DNA from: Myripristis murdjan
Taxonomy: Eukaryota; Chordata; Actinopteri; Holocentriformes; Holocentridae
Assembly (NCBI RefSeq): GCF_902150065.1
Contig: NC_043980.1
Coordinates: 4,962,695-5,026,694 of the forward strand
Length of the DNA: 64,000 nt
Direction of reading: 5' to 3'
The translations under genes were made by a program, and so were the position numbers. This document shows, one piece after another, positions 36,700 through 46,628 of the stretch (positions within the stretch are counted from its first letter, which is position 1; the number at the start of each line of letters is the position of its first letter). Below the pieces are notes generated by a model. That model saw only the letters and a list, made by a program, of their open reading frames with translations. It was not told the DNA's origin and did no database searches.

Positions 36700-37400
36700 G
36701 CTGGGCCTGCTAGGTCGCAGAGGCTAATAGCTGGACCTGCTAGACTGCAGGAGCTGGTAGCTGGAATAGCTAGGCTGCTTGGGCTGCTAGGACTGGTAGC
36801 TGGTCTAGCTAGACTGCTAGAACTACTATGACTGGCAGCTGGGCTAGCTAGGCTGCTTGGACTGGTAGGGCTGGTTGCCTGGCTGCTTGGACTGGTAGCT
36901 AAGCTAGCTAGGCTGCTAGGGCTGCTATGGCTGGTAGCTGGGCTAGCTAGGCTGCTAGGGCTGCTATGGCTGGTAGCTGGGCTAGCTAGGCTGCTTGGAC
37001 TGGTAGGGCTGGTAGCCTTGCTGCTTGGGCTGGTAGCTAGGCTAGCTAGGCTGCTATGGCTGGTAGCTTGGCTGCTTGGACTGGTAGCTGGGCTAGCTAG
37101 GTTGCTTGGACTGCTATGGCTGGTAGCTTGGCTGCTGGGACTGGTGGTTTGACTCACTGGGCTGCTGGGGCTCGTGGCTTGACTCACTTGGTTGCTGGGG
37201 CTTGTGGCTTGACTCACTTGGTTGCTGGGGCTTGTGGCTTGACTCACTTGGTTGCTGGGGCTCGTGGCTTGACTCACTTGGTTGCTGGGGCTCGTGGCTT
37301 GACTCAATTGACTGCTGGGGCTCGTGGCTTGACACACTGGGCTGCTTGGGCTCCGGGCTAAGCTTGCCAGGGTGCCGAGGCTGATGGCTGGGCTGCGACT
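36700..37400. repeat. CTAG/GCTG-rich minisatellite and 30-bp array
   Basis: To about 37110 the unit is about 39 bp (GCTGGTAGCTGGGCTAGCTA type). From about 37120 to 37350 it is a 30-bp unit (GGGGCTCGTGGCTTGACTCA type). The 992-codon minus-strand frame spanning 34359-37337 has no ATG at its start and is most likely a by-product of units divisible by three. Confidence 0.75.
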
Positions 37401-37714
37401 AGCATGCTGTTGAGCAGCAAGCCGGCGCCTGGCCAGCTGGTGGCTACGAGGGCCCCCAAAGGCCAGTCGGGTTCCCTGAAACGGGCTCTGGAACAGAGCA
37501 GCAGGACAGGCAACAGGGAGCTGCTGTGGGAGACTGGGGTGCAGGTCGGGAGGACATATCAGTCCACAGCCGCTGACAAAATATAATAACTTCAGCTGGT
37601 GTCATTTCCCGCTCGTTCATTTTGTCAGCTGTTCTGAGTCGGCTGGGTTCTGGCTGGCGAGTTCGTCCTGCTTCGTCTTGTCTGGTCCTGCTTTGTCTTT
37701 CCACGTCCATGTTC

Positions 37715-37859
37715 CTTGTCACGTCAAGTCAAGTTTTGCCAAGTCAGGTCAGGTTTTGTATTTCCTTTGTTAGTTTGTTTTGTCATAGTTTTGTTCTCGT
37801 TTCCTTTGATACTTTTGTCATAGTGAATTTCAGTTGTTACTTTGTTATTAAAAAACTAT
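37715..37859. repeat. Right arm of long inverted repeat (inner part)
   Basis: Inverse complement of the inner part of 34172-34400. The arm is interrupted at 37859/37860 by the LTR element and resumes at 42926. Confidence 0.65.
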
Positions 37860-38444
37860 TGTTACGACTGTTGTCGTTGTGTGAAGTGTTCGTTGGAGTG
37901 TGTGCTCTGTTTTTTTGTTCCCTATCTTTGTTAGCACATGGGCTCCACAGTGACGGTGGATTGGCTGAGGTTCTCCAGTCCCAGGATTGGCTAATGAAGC
38001 AAGAGAGGAGCTATATAAGGCCCAAGATGGAGATGGCAGCAGCAGCAGCAGCAGGCTCTTCCTATCCTCCTCACCTCTCAACCAGCCAGCCAGTTCTTTT
38101 GTGTGCATCACTTGTGAATCGTTGTATATAGAGCAGTAGGGGTGAATCGCCGTTTTAGTTGATCCTTTTTCTCCTGTTTTTTGTTAGACTAGGGAGGTAA
38201 GTGTTTGTATGGTTTTCTTTGTTAGGATTAGAGTTGGTTGTTTTTCATTCAGAACTGTTTTGTTTATTATGTTGGCCTTAGTTCACCCCAAAGCTAAAAT
38301 TATTGTTTTTGAACACAATTACCTATCCATGTAAAAATAAAATAACTGTTTACTTTGAGAAGTTGTCCTGCTGGCTATTTGAGAATTGGGGAAGATGGGG
38401 CCTTTTTCATGTCATGTCTCCGCACCCCTAGACGGGGCATAACA
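37860..38444 (+). repeat. 5' LTR
   Basis: 585 bp, TGTTACGACTG to GGGGCATAACA. It contains a CAAT-like GATTGGCT and a TATATAA at about 38012-38018, so the promoter parts are recognisable. Confidence 0.9.
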
Positions 38445-38445
38445 T

Positions 38446-38460
38446 GAATTGGGGGCTCGT
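38446..38460 (+). other. Primer-binding site, tRNA-Pro type
   Basis: TGGGGGCTCGTCCG, or a register very close to it, matches the first 14 or so bases of the tRNA-Pro primer site used by many gamma-type retroelements. It begins within about 6 bp of the LTR end. Confidence 0.6.
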
Positions 38461-38548
38461 CCGCTTCTTTTCGCGCTTCGTTTAGTGGTAAGTTTGGTGA
38501 GTATTTTCTTCTACTGGTTGGCAGTTTTCTTTGGTGTGTGGGGAAAAT

Positions 38549-39748
38549 ATGGAGTTTTCTGTTGAGGATTTTGTGGCCAATCCTTCTTGGGAAAAATTGG
38601 AAAAATGTAAAAAAGCAGATTTGTTTGCAGTGGCTGACAGCTATGATGTTCCTGTGTCTCGCAGTGACCGGAAAGCAGAGCTCAAGCAGGCTTTGTTTGA
38701 ACACTTGGTGGAGAGAGGTGTGTTGCCCTTGTCAGCTGCAGCCATGAAAGGGGCTGAAGCAGCTGTGAGTGAGGCAGAGGAAGAAGCACCTATGGTGGAT
38801 GCGAAAGTTGCGGAGGCTGCTGGCGTGTTCACCACTGGTGTGGAATCTGGTCTGACCTCTGATCCTGCTGTAGGGAAAACTTCCACAGAGGATCTTCGTT
38901 TGCAACTTAAGATAAAGGAGATGGAGAATAGAAATAAAGAGCTTGAAGTGAAAGCCATGCATCTCCGTATCAGAGCTCTGGAGCTTGAGAGGGGAGCTCC
39001 TGTGTCCTCCACCCATGTGTCTGCTACTCAAAGTGCTGTCTCTGCTGGTTTTGATATTAGCAAACACATAGCATTAGTCCCTTTGTTTCGTGAGTCTGAA
39101 GTTGACTCTTATTTTGGCGCCTTTGAGCGCATAGCTGCTGCATTAAAATGGCCCAAGGAATTTTGGTCACTGCTGTTGCAGTGTAAGCTTGTGGGAAAAG
39201 CCCAAGAAGTATGTGCAACTTTGTCAATTGAACAAAGTTTAAATTATGAAACTCTAAAGAAAACTGTGCTTCAAGCCTATGAACTTGTTCCTGAGGCTTA
39301 TAGACAAAAATTCAGAAATAGTGAAAAAACTGCCAACCAGACCTATGTTGAGTTTGTGCGTGATAAGAGCGTTTTGTTTGATAAATGGTGTCAGTCCTGC
39401 AATGTTGAAACTCTGGCGGAGATGAGAGAACTAATTCTTCTTGAAGAATTCAAAAAATGTTTACCGGAACGCATTGTGATTTATTTGAATGAACAAAAAG
39501 TGTCCTCTGTGACCAAAGCCGCAGTCCTGGCCGATGAGTTTATTTTAACTCACAAAAACGTGTTTTCTCCACCAGCACCTAGTACCTCAAGCCATATACC
39601 TGAGCGTAAAAATAGGTCGCCAAAATTGACACGCAAAAACGCGTCACCAGCAGCTGGTGAGAGCCGCAACTGCTTTTACTGCCATGAGCCAGGACATGTG
39701 ATCGCTGTTTGCCCTATTCTTAAAAGAAAAGAAGCTCAAAAGCGCTAA
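38549..39748 (+). CDS. LTR element gag
   Basis: About 400 codons beginning MEFSVEDFVANPSWEKL. The order is an N-terminal helical segment, an acidic coiled region, a capsid-like region (about residues 150-330, with the retrotransposon-Gag style EFWSLLLQCKLVGKA), and one zinc knuckle CFYCHEPGHVIAVC near the C-terminus. Gag would form the particle of the element. It is part of the fossil element and is not a host gene. Confidence 0.8.
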   Translation: MEFSVEDFVANPSWEKLEKCKKADLFAVADSYDVPVSRSDRKAELKQALFEHLVERGVLPLSAAAMKGAEAAVSEAEEEAPMVDAKVAEAAGVFTTGVESGLTSDPAVGKTSTEDLRLQLKIKEMENRNKELEVKAMHLRIRALELERGAPVSSTHVSATQSAVSAGFDISKHIALVPLFRESEVDSYFGAFERIAAALKWPKEFWSLLLQCKLVGKAQEVCATLSIEQSLNYETLKKTVLQAYELVPEAYRQKFRNSEKTANQTYVEFVRDKSVLFDKWCQSCNVETLAEMRELILLEEFKKCLPERIVIYLNEQKVSSVTKAAVLADEFILTHKNVFSPPAPSTSSHIPERKNRSPKLTRKNASPAAGESRNCFYCHEPGHVIAVCPILKRKEAQKR

Positions 39749-39761
39749 AGCTCCCGCTGGG

Positions 39762-42260
39762 GTGGGTTTCATTCAAACCGCGCTTCCACCCGCCATACAT
39801 TTTGAGTCTGACCCTGTATCTGAGTCTAAGTTAAATGTGGAGGTTGATCCTCGTTTCAAGCCCTTTGTTTCTGATGGTTTTGTGTCTTTAACCGGAGAGG
39901 AGGAAGACAAAGTGCCTGTTACGATCCTCAGAGATACTGCTGCCTATCATTCGTTTATGTTGACTGATGTTCTGCCACTTTCAGCTGAAACTGCCTGTGA
40001 ATCTGATTTGCTGGTGTGGGGAATTAAAATGAGTGTACTTCGGGCCCCACTACATATGGTGCACTTGCATTGCCCCCTAGTGACGGGATGTGTGAAAGTT
40101 GCCGTGCTCCCACGATTCCCGATTAGTGGCGTTTCATTTATTCTGGGAAATGATTTGGCCGGGGGAAAAGTGTTTCCTCCACCTGAAGTTGTTGATGTGC
40201 CTATTTCTGATGTGCCCGCTTCTGACCCCTCTGTCTTGACGGTGCCAAATGTGTTTCCCGTGTGCGCCGTGACGCGCGCACAGGCTCGTAAACTTGGTGA
40301 TGTGGTGGATTTGTCTGAGTCATTTATGTCTACTTTAGATGAGAGTGAACCTGCCACTTCAGTTACGTCCACACAAAATGAGAATGTGCCAACATGTGTG
40401 AATGAGTTTGATCTGTCCCTTGCTGATTCTGAGCTGAATTTGAATGTGACCAGAAAACTGTTGATTGATGCTCAGAAAAATGACTCATCTTTAACTCTCT
40501 GTCTGTCCTCTGCTCTAGCCACTGAAGATAACCTGTCACCTGTTTTCTTTTTTGATAAAGGTGTGTTAATGCGCAGGTGGAGCCCCGACTCCAGTGAGGT
40601 CAATATGGTGAACCAAGTGGTTGTCCCGAGAGCGTTCCGACAGCAAGTGCTCAGCCTTGCACATGACTGCAGCTTAGCAGGACACCTTGGCATTAAGAGA
40701 ACATACTCCCGAGTGCTGCGTAGTTTCTTTTGGCCAGGGTTAAAATCAGATGTGGCGAAATATTGCCGCTCATGTCATGTGTGTCAAATTGCTGGGAAGC
40801 CGAATCAACCTGTCCCGCCGGCCCCCCTGCATCCCATACCGGTGCTTGGGGAGCCCTTTGAGCGTGTGTTGATTGATTGCGTCGGCCCTCTGCCCAAAAC
40901 TAAATCTGGAAACCAATACATTCTGACAGTGATGTGCGCCGCCACCCGCTATCCTGACGCCATCCCATTACGCACTCTAAAAGCCAAGCCTGTTCTGAAA
41001 GCTCTCGTTAAGTTTTTCACAACCTTTGGTTTACCAAAAACTGTCCAAACAGATCAAGGTACAAATTTCATGTCTAAGGTATTTTCACAGGTCATGACAG
41101 AGTTAAAAGTTAAACACATTAAGTCAAGTCCTTACCACCCAGAGTCTCAAGGTGCGCTAGAGAGGTTCCATCAGACGTTAAAATCCATGTTACGCAAATA
41201 TTGTCTGGAGTCCAACAGGGAGTGGGATGAGGGTCTCCCTCTGTTGATGTTCGCTGTGCGAGAAACTCCACAGGAATCCCTAGGATTTAGTCCGTGTGAT
41301 CTGGTGTTCGGTCACACTGTGCGCGGTCCTCTCCGGCTCCTCAAAGAAAAGTGGTTGTCGGAGACACCCAAAATTGAACATAAATTGCTAGATTATGTCA
41401 GTACTTTCCATGAGCGTCTCCGTCATGTGTGTCAATTGGCCCGTGAAAATCTGGCACAGGCCCAAACAAAAATGAAGCGTCGTTACGACATGAAGTCTGT
41501 GCGCAGAACCTTTCAGCCAGGTGATCAAGTCCTGGTGTTGCTCCCGTTGCCTGGTTCCAGTCTTCAGACCAAGTTCGTCGGTCCATATGTAGTGGATCCA
41601 AAAATCAGTGACACTGACTATGCTGTCCAAACCCCAGATCGTAGGAGAAAAATCAGAGTATGTCACATTAACATGTTGAAACGCTATGTCTCCAGAGTCA
41701 CTGATCCACAGGTTCCTCCTCCTGTTGCTCCGGTGGTGTCCGTGTGTGCTGCTCCTCCTCAATATCATCCTTCCAGCGATGGGCTGTCGGAGAAGAGCGG
41801 TTTACTGCCAGCCGCTCGACTAAAAAATTCGGAGGTATTAAGTGATTTGGAGTCCTTTTTGGCTCATTTGTCTGATTCCTCTCGTGCAGACATCACTAAA
41901 TTGATTGAGGATAATTTGTTGCTTTTCTCTGATCATCCCCGTCAAACTTCTGTTTTATGGCATGATATTGATGTGGAGAGTCACACACCTATAAAGCAGC
42001 AGGCATACCGTGTAAATCCGGCCAAACGGGCCCTGATGCAGCAGGAGGTAAGTTATTTGGTTGAGAATGGTTTAGCTGTTCCCAGCATCAGTGCTTGGAG
42101 TTCCCCTTGTGTGTTGGTTCCAAAACCTGATGCAACTCCACGTTTCTGTACGGATTACCGTAGGGTAAATGCCGTCACCAAGCCCGACTCCTTTCCGCTC
42201 CCCAGGATGGAGGATTGTGTTAAAAGGAACCGAAAATGTAATGGCAGATGCCCTTTCTAG
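39762..42260 (+). CDS. LTR element pol region
   Basis: The frame follows gag closely. In order it holds a protease-like segment (VTILRDTAA near the start, then ILGNDL), an H2C2 zinc finger (HDCSLAGHLGIKR..CRSCHVCQ), an integrase core (LIDCVGPLP, QTDQGTNF, PYHPESQGALERF), and then a reverse-transcriptase region (WSSPCVLVPK, FCTDYRRVN). The order protease-integrase-reverse transcriptase is what places the element in the Gmr1-like group. It belongs to a broken copy. Confidence 0.8.
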   Translation: MGFIQTALPPAIHFESDPVSESKLNVEVDPRFKPFVSDGFVSLTGEEEDKVPVTILRDTAAYHSFMLTDVLPLSAETACESDLLVWGIKMSVLRAPLHMVHLHCPLVTGCVKVAVLPRFPISGVSFILGNDLAGGKVFPPPEVVDVPISDVPASDPSVLTVPNVFPVCAVTRAQARKLGDVVDLSESFMSTLDESEPATSVTSTQNENVPTCVNEFDLSLADSELNLNVTRKLLIDAQKNDSSLTLCLSSALATEDNLSPVFFFDKGVLMRRWSPDSSEVNMVNQVVVPRAFRQQVLSLAHDCSLAGHLGIKRTYSRVLRSFFWPGLKSDVAKYCRSCHVCQIAGKPNQPVPPAPLHPIPVLGEPFERVLIDCVGPLPKTKSGNQYILTVMCAATRYPDAIPLRTLKAKPVLKALVKFFTTFGLPKTVQTDQGTNFMSKVFSQVMTELKVKHIKSSPYHPESQGALERFHQTLKSMLRKYCLESNREWDEGLPLLMFAVRETPQESLGFSPCDLVFGHTVRGPLRLLKEKWLSETPKIEHKLLDYVSTFHERLRHVCQLARENLAQAQTKMKRRYDMKSVRRTFQPGDQVLVLLPLPGSSLQTKFVGPYVVDPKISDTDYAVQTPDRRRKIRVCHINMLKRYVSRVTDPQVPPPVAPVVSVCAAPPQYHPSSDGLSEKSGLLPAARLKNSEVLSDLESFLAHLSDSSRADITKLIEDNLLLFSDHPRQTSVLWHDIDVESHTPIKQQAYRVNPAKRALMQQEVSYLVENGLAVPSISAWSSPCVLVPKPDATPRFCTDYRRVNAVTKPDSFPLPRMEDCVKRNRKCNGRCPF

Positions 42261-42329
42261 ATTTTGAGATTGTTGTGAGTTTTCTTTTTTTTTTCAGGAA
42301 TTAAACATGTTAGGGGATGTTTAATTCTT

Positions 42330-42340
42330 GGGAAAGGGGG
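42330..42340 (+). other. Polypurine tract
   Basis: GGGAAAGGGGG directly before the 3' LTR, the usual plus-strand primer position. Confidence 0.75.
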
Positions 42341-42925
42341 TGTTACGACTGTTGTCGTTGTGTGAAGTGTTCGTTGGAGTGTGTGCTCTGTTTTTTTGTT
42401 CCCTATCTTTGTTAGCACATGGGCTCCACAGTGACGGTGGATTGGCTGAGGTTCTCCAGTCCCAGGATTGGCTAATGAAGCAAGAGAGGAGCTATATAAG
42501 GCCCAAGATGAAGATGGCAGCAGCAGCAGCAGCAGGCTCTTCCTATCCTCCTCACCTCTCAACCAGCCAGCCAGTTCTTTTGTGTGCATCACTTGTGAAT
42601 CGTTGTATATAGAGCAGTAGGGGTGAACCGCCGTTTTAGTTGATCCTTTTTCTCCTGTTTTTTGTTAGACTAGGGAGGTAAGTGTTTGTATGGTTTTCTT
42701 TGTTAGGATTAGAGTTGGTTGTTTTTCATTCAGAACTGTTTTGTTTATTATGTTGGCCTTAGTTCACCCCAAAGCTAAAATTATTGTTTTTGAACACAAT
42801 TACCTATCCATGTAAAAATAAAATAACTGTTTACTTTGAGAAGTTGTCCTGCTGGCTATTTGAGAATTGGGGAAGATGGGGCCTTTTTCATGTCATGTCT
42901 CCGCACCCCTAGACGGGGCATAACA
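42341..42925 (+). repeat. 3' LTR
   Basis: 585 bp, the same length as the 5' LTR and differing at about two positions. Confidence 0.9.
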
Positions 42926-43267
42926 CTATTTAGTTGAAACTCTCGTCTAGGAGTCGTGCAATTGGGTTCTATCCTCGCAGTCATAGCCATAGTTCTGACA
43001 AACAACTCTTTGCCATCAAATCTCTTAACATGTTCACAAAATGGAACTCGTGTTTTCATTTGGTAAACACAGCCATATTTTCACATGACACACACATAGG
43101 CCTACCATTCATTGAATAAACACAACTAAGCTTTTGGCTGAACACTACCAAGCATGTACAGAACACTGAAGAGCAAAATTGAAAACACAATTATAGAAAT
43201 GGAACACACTGAATCAATGACAATGCCCACTTCTCTCATAGACAAACATAAAACATCACACAAATTT

Positions 43268-43576
43268 TCAGACAAAACATTTTATTTTTAAACGTTTCCC
43301 ATGGTTGAGCACATGGTCCAATACAGTAGCACGAATCTCATTGGAGATTCGGATTCTCCTTCTTTCTCTTGCTTCTCCTTGTTGTCCTCCTCCTCCTCTT
43401 CCTCCTCCTCCTCTTCCCCCTCCTCCTCCTCTTCTTCCACCTCTTCCTCCTCTTCCTATTCCTCCTCGTCCTCGTCCTCCTCTTCCACCTCTTCCTCCTC
43501 TTCCTATTCCTCCTCGTCCTCCTCCTCCTCTCATTCGTACCCCTCTCCTTCTCTGACTGTTGTCTCTGTTCTCCAT
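43268..43576 (-). pseudogene. IS630/Tc1-type transposase N-terminal fragment, minus copy
   Basis: The frame starts with ATG at 43576 and reads MENRDNSQRRRGVRMRGG, a long RGG/GRGG-rich stretch, then RRIRISNEIRATVLDHVLNHG, the start of the helix-turn-helix DNA-binding region seen in fish IS630/Tc1-type transposases. Nothing of the catalytic DDE domain follows. A TATA-like GCATAAAAG lies about 40 bp upstream. It is head-to-head with the plus-strand fragment at 44028. Confidence 0.55.
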
Positions 43577-44027
43577 TGCTCATCAAACAAAACAGAGGGT
43601 CAAGCCTCCTTTTATGCTGCAGTCCTTGATTGCAAATTGCTCGCCAGACCCGAAAGTTTAGAGATTTGAATATTTGTGTGTTGTCAATTGATGCTTTGAG
43701 ATTTTATGTGAGAAGTGTGTGCAAACCTGAAAAATTGTGTGTTGTGTTTTGACAACAAGGTGATGTGAAATTGACATCAGAGTGTAAAGAAGGAAAGTCA
43801 GAGTTCTAATATGATAAGGAAATCTAAAGTAGTAACAAATTGAGTCAAGCGATTGGGGACAGAAGTAAAGCGTGAACTGTGAGCACAGGGAGCAAAAGTC
43901 AAACACAAGTAAAGCACTGGTGTCACTGGTTGAACACAACAACTCAAAACTGATCACACTTGTGGCTAAAGATGTGATGGAACATATATAAGCCATTTCA
44001 GAGAGCACTGCTGTGTGAGGCCCTACA

Positions 44028-44575
44028 ATGGATAGAAATCTGAGAGGAGGAGTTCGTGTGAGAGGTGGTCGAGGAGGTTGAGGAGGTCGAGGTGGTCGAG
44101 GTGGTCGAGGAGGTCAGCGAAGACAAAGAACAGTAATATCTGATGAAATCAGAGCTACTGTGATTGACCATGTTCTTGTCCATGGTATGAGCATGAGGGA
44201 GGCCGGACAAAGGGTACAACCAAACGATACGATACGCTACGCTACGATACAACTTTATTGTCAGTAGTACTGAAATTGGTTGTACAACACAGCACCTGTA
44301 TGCAGACATAATCACATTTAAAGCAACAGAAAGCAACATAGAGCACAAAAAGTGCCAAGCACATGCAGCACATAGAGCAGACACATGTGTACTATACATA
44401 CAATTCATAACAGACACATACAAGAGAGAGGCATAATCAACATTTTCTCTTGATCAGTGGTTCAGAGTTTGATGTAGTTGTAGGACTGACTGATGTACAA
44501 ATGACTGATGTACCAAACATCAGTAGACTCACTGTGTCCACCATAATCCGAAGATTTAGAGAAGAGAACAGGTAA
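44028..44575 (+). pseudogene. IS630/Tc1-type transposase N-terminal fragment, plus copy
   Basis: Begins MDRNLRGGVRVRGGRGG and continues VISDEIRATVIDHVLVHG and MREAGQRVQPN. After an inserted LINE tail (44226-44511) it resumes with SRLTVSTIIRRFREENR. It carries an in-frame stop in the RG-rich part. The end, AACAG|GTAATT, could be an exon donor rather than a true terminus. The DDE catalytic domain is absent. A TATA-like ATATATAA lies about 40 bp upstream. Confidence 0.6.
44226..44511 (-). mobile_element. LINE 3' tail inserted in transposase fragment
   Basis: Read on the minus strand it ends GACAATAAAGTTGTATCG with a CGTAG/CGTAT terminal repeat. ACCAAAC stands on both sides (44219-44225 and 44512-44518), the target duplication. 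Removing it restores continuity of the QPN/ISRLTV protein similarity. It is 5'-truncated. Confidence 0.7.
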
Positions 44576-45220
44576 TTACCGTTATTGACATTATAGTATG
44601 TAAATGTTGACAGCAATTACTGTATGACTATACTATATACTGTACCACAGTGTACTGTAAGTAAATATATGTTTCAGTACATCACTATGCCAATGTACTG
44701 TAGTATTGTAATGGAGGGTTAGGCTAACTGTTGGTAGGCCTAGTATTCCATGTATATTTTTGTACTTTATTTTTACATAGGCTTACTGTATACAAGTGCT
44801 AAATGCACAAGATTTCTGTTTGTTTTTGTACTGCAAGTGCTATGTGTAAATGCACAAGATTTCTGTTTTTTGTACTTTTTTTTTTTACTATGTACAAGTG
44901 CTAAATGCACAGGTTTTTTGTTCTGCAACATGCATTTAGCCTACAGTGAACAATAAACATTTATTTCTACAGCTTCATGTCCTGAGCATTGTGCTTTCTA
45001 TTTTTCTATGTAGTGTTTAGTGACTGCTAAGTAGTGTTTTTAATTTTGATGGACTCGGGCACAATTTGACAACACAGCTCAGTTTTGAGCACAGATTGAA
45101 CTGTTTTGAGGTGAAAGTTTGGTTTTGCAAGAGGAGTCTGAGGTTTTGTGAATGTAGCTTGAAAATTGGGTTTTGTGTTCACAGTTTAGAGAAGAGGAGA
45201 GCAACTTTCGAGAAATGTGT
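44576..45220. other. Non-coding remainder of the composite block
   Basis: It holds three imperfect repeats of GTGCTAAATGCACA.G.TTTCTG (about 44795-44930) and the subterminal region leading to the right inverted end. No gene is seen. Confidence 0.5.
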
Positions 45221-45243
45221 CTTAGCAATCGAGAAAAACTGTA

Positions 45244-46035
45244 ATGCTGTGACAGCAGGAGAGTCATACACACCAATGCTTGGAGGTAGATTGTCAGTGT
45301 GACCGAGGCTACAGGAGGCTTTTAAGAGGTCTTCGAGGTTGCGTACACGTTGCATGTCTCACATAAACAAAATAAAAAAATAAAGCAATAAAAAGTTTCC
45401 AGAACGTTCCATTAGTCTGTCTCTCATGTCAAACAAAGTCTAACACAACACAGGCACGCGTGGGTGTGTGTGTGTGTGAGTGTGTGTGTGTGTGTCCTTT
45501 TGTCTCTAAATGAAGCTTTTCAAACTGTGGTCTTCACTGCAGACTCCAACCCCTTACAGGAGCATCAGACAGATCAAGCTGGACTGAACCACACTTTTCT
45601 TCTGGTAAGGTAAGACAAGCATTACCAGCAGTGTCTCTGTGCAACATTGTGTGTGTGTGTCTTGCCAATGGTAATAGAATGTAGGCTTGTAGCTGCCAAC
45701 TGAACCTTGAAAAATGTCATTTCTCCACACACATGATGTGAGACGTGAAGAGGTGAAGATGTTAATGTAATGTGTAAGATGTGACTGAAAAGAAGCAGTG
45801 TTGACTTGAATTGTGACTTGAATTTTGACTTGAGTTGTGGCATGAGGAGTGGCATAGATTGGTGTCTGCTTTGTACTGTGTACTGAACTTTCCTAGACGT
45901 CTTTTTTTTTTTTTTTTTTTTTTAAACTGTTATGATGTTTTTGTTTTCTGTCAGTTCAGATCATTCATTTTTGTATACAGTCTGCTCTCTCTCTCTCCTT
46001 CTCTCTCTCTGTGTTTCTGTCTCTCTCTGTCTCCT

Positions 46036-46093
<58 letters not shown>

Positions 46094-46190
46094 TCAAAGG
46101 CCGGCTCTGGGCGGTATAGGCTAGCCTAGGACGCCATCTGCTGGAGGGGCACCGCGAGTGTGGAGGGATAGAGAGTGTACAAACTGTGAT
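45244..46190. other. Non-coding stretch with CT/CA repeat
   Basis: Contains GT runs near 45460-45500, a CT run joined to a CA run (about 45990-46088), and a hAT-like terminal phrase with CGCCATCTGCTGGAGGGGC near 46130-46152 that recurs near 49503-49520. No gene is seen. Confidence 0.5.
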
Positions 46191-46430
46191 GAGAATCCTT
46201 TATTGCCACTGTTAACATTGTCACCAACATTACTGTGAAAATTGGTTTAGCAGCTCTACAGGCAGCGAAAGCAGACATTATATAAATAAAAACAGTGTAA
46301 TGACAATATATACAGTAATAAACAATATTTACAGTAGTAAAGAAAAGAAAAATATGTACAGTGCAAAAAAAAAAAATAGTTACATCAGTATTTGCTAGAA
46401 ACTGGGTTACAGTTTACTCTTACTCTTAGA
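46190..46430 (-). repeat. LINE/retroposon 3' tail, minus strand
   Basis: Read in reverse it ends GGCAATAAAGGATTCTC after an AATTTTCACAGTAATG stretch, the usual fish LINE tail form. It is non-coding. Confidence 0.45.
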
Positions 46431-46628
46431 AAAAAAAAGACCTCCAGCTGAATTGCTGTCACCAGAGGCCAGTCACCACTGGAAAGAGGAAAAGGTGACG
46501 GGATCTTTTAAAAAGAGAGAAAACACAGATTCATCGGACTCAAGGTAATAAAAAAAGAGTTCTCTTATGAGAGTGAACGACTAACTAAAGACCTGTATAA
46601 AACCAGTGAATTTAAGTCAAAAGTAGTC

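Larger units (their letters stand above)
37860..42925 (+). mobile_element. Gmr1-like Ty3/gypsy LTR retrotransposon
   Basis: Two 585-bp LTRs (37860-38444, 42341-42925) begin TG and end CA, and a 4-bp CTAT duplication flanks the whole (37856-37859, 42926-42929). The parts in order are a primer site matching tRNA-Pro, gag with a CCHC knuckle, then pol with protease, integrase and reverse transcriptase, and a polypurine tract. Integrase ahead of reverse transcriptase is the hallmark of the Gmr1-like group of deuterostome Ty3/gypsy elements. The LTRs differ at about two positions, so insertion is very recent. The copy is broken, with about one break. No envelope gene is seen. It sits inside the right arm of the long inverted repeat. 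Confidence 0.85.
34048..45241. mobile_element. Composite block with Tc1/mariner-like inverted ends
   Basis: The left end CAGTTTTTTTCGATTGCTAA is matched in inverse orientation at 45222-45241 (TTAGCAATCGAGAAAAACTG). Similarity continues inward for about 15 bp, and TA flanks both ends (34046-34047, 45242-45243). Inside are the GC-rich array with inverted arms, an LTR element and two N-terminal fragments of an RG-rich IS630/Tc1-type transposase. At 11.2 kb it is far larger than a normal element of this class, so it has grown by later insertions and rearrangement. Possibly two elements were joined. Confidence 0.5.

Noticed and set aside
34359-37337. 992-codon minus-strand frame (and 766-, 776- and 611-codon frames overlapping it) as a giant secreted or mucin-like gene
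   Set aside because: All six frames are open because the repeat units are divisible by three. The 992-codon frame has no ATG start, and no domain, signal peptide or splice context was found.
43301-43669. Serine-rich 122-codon plus-strand frame
   Set aside because: It is the antisense of the RGG-rich transposase start at 43268-43576.
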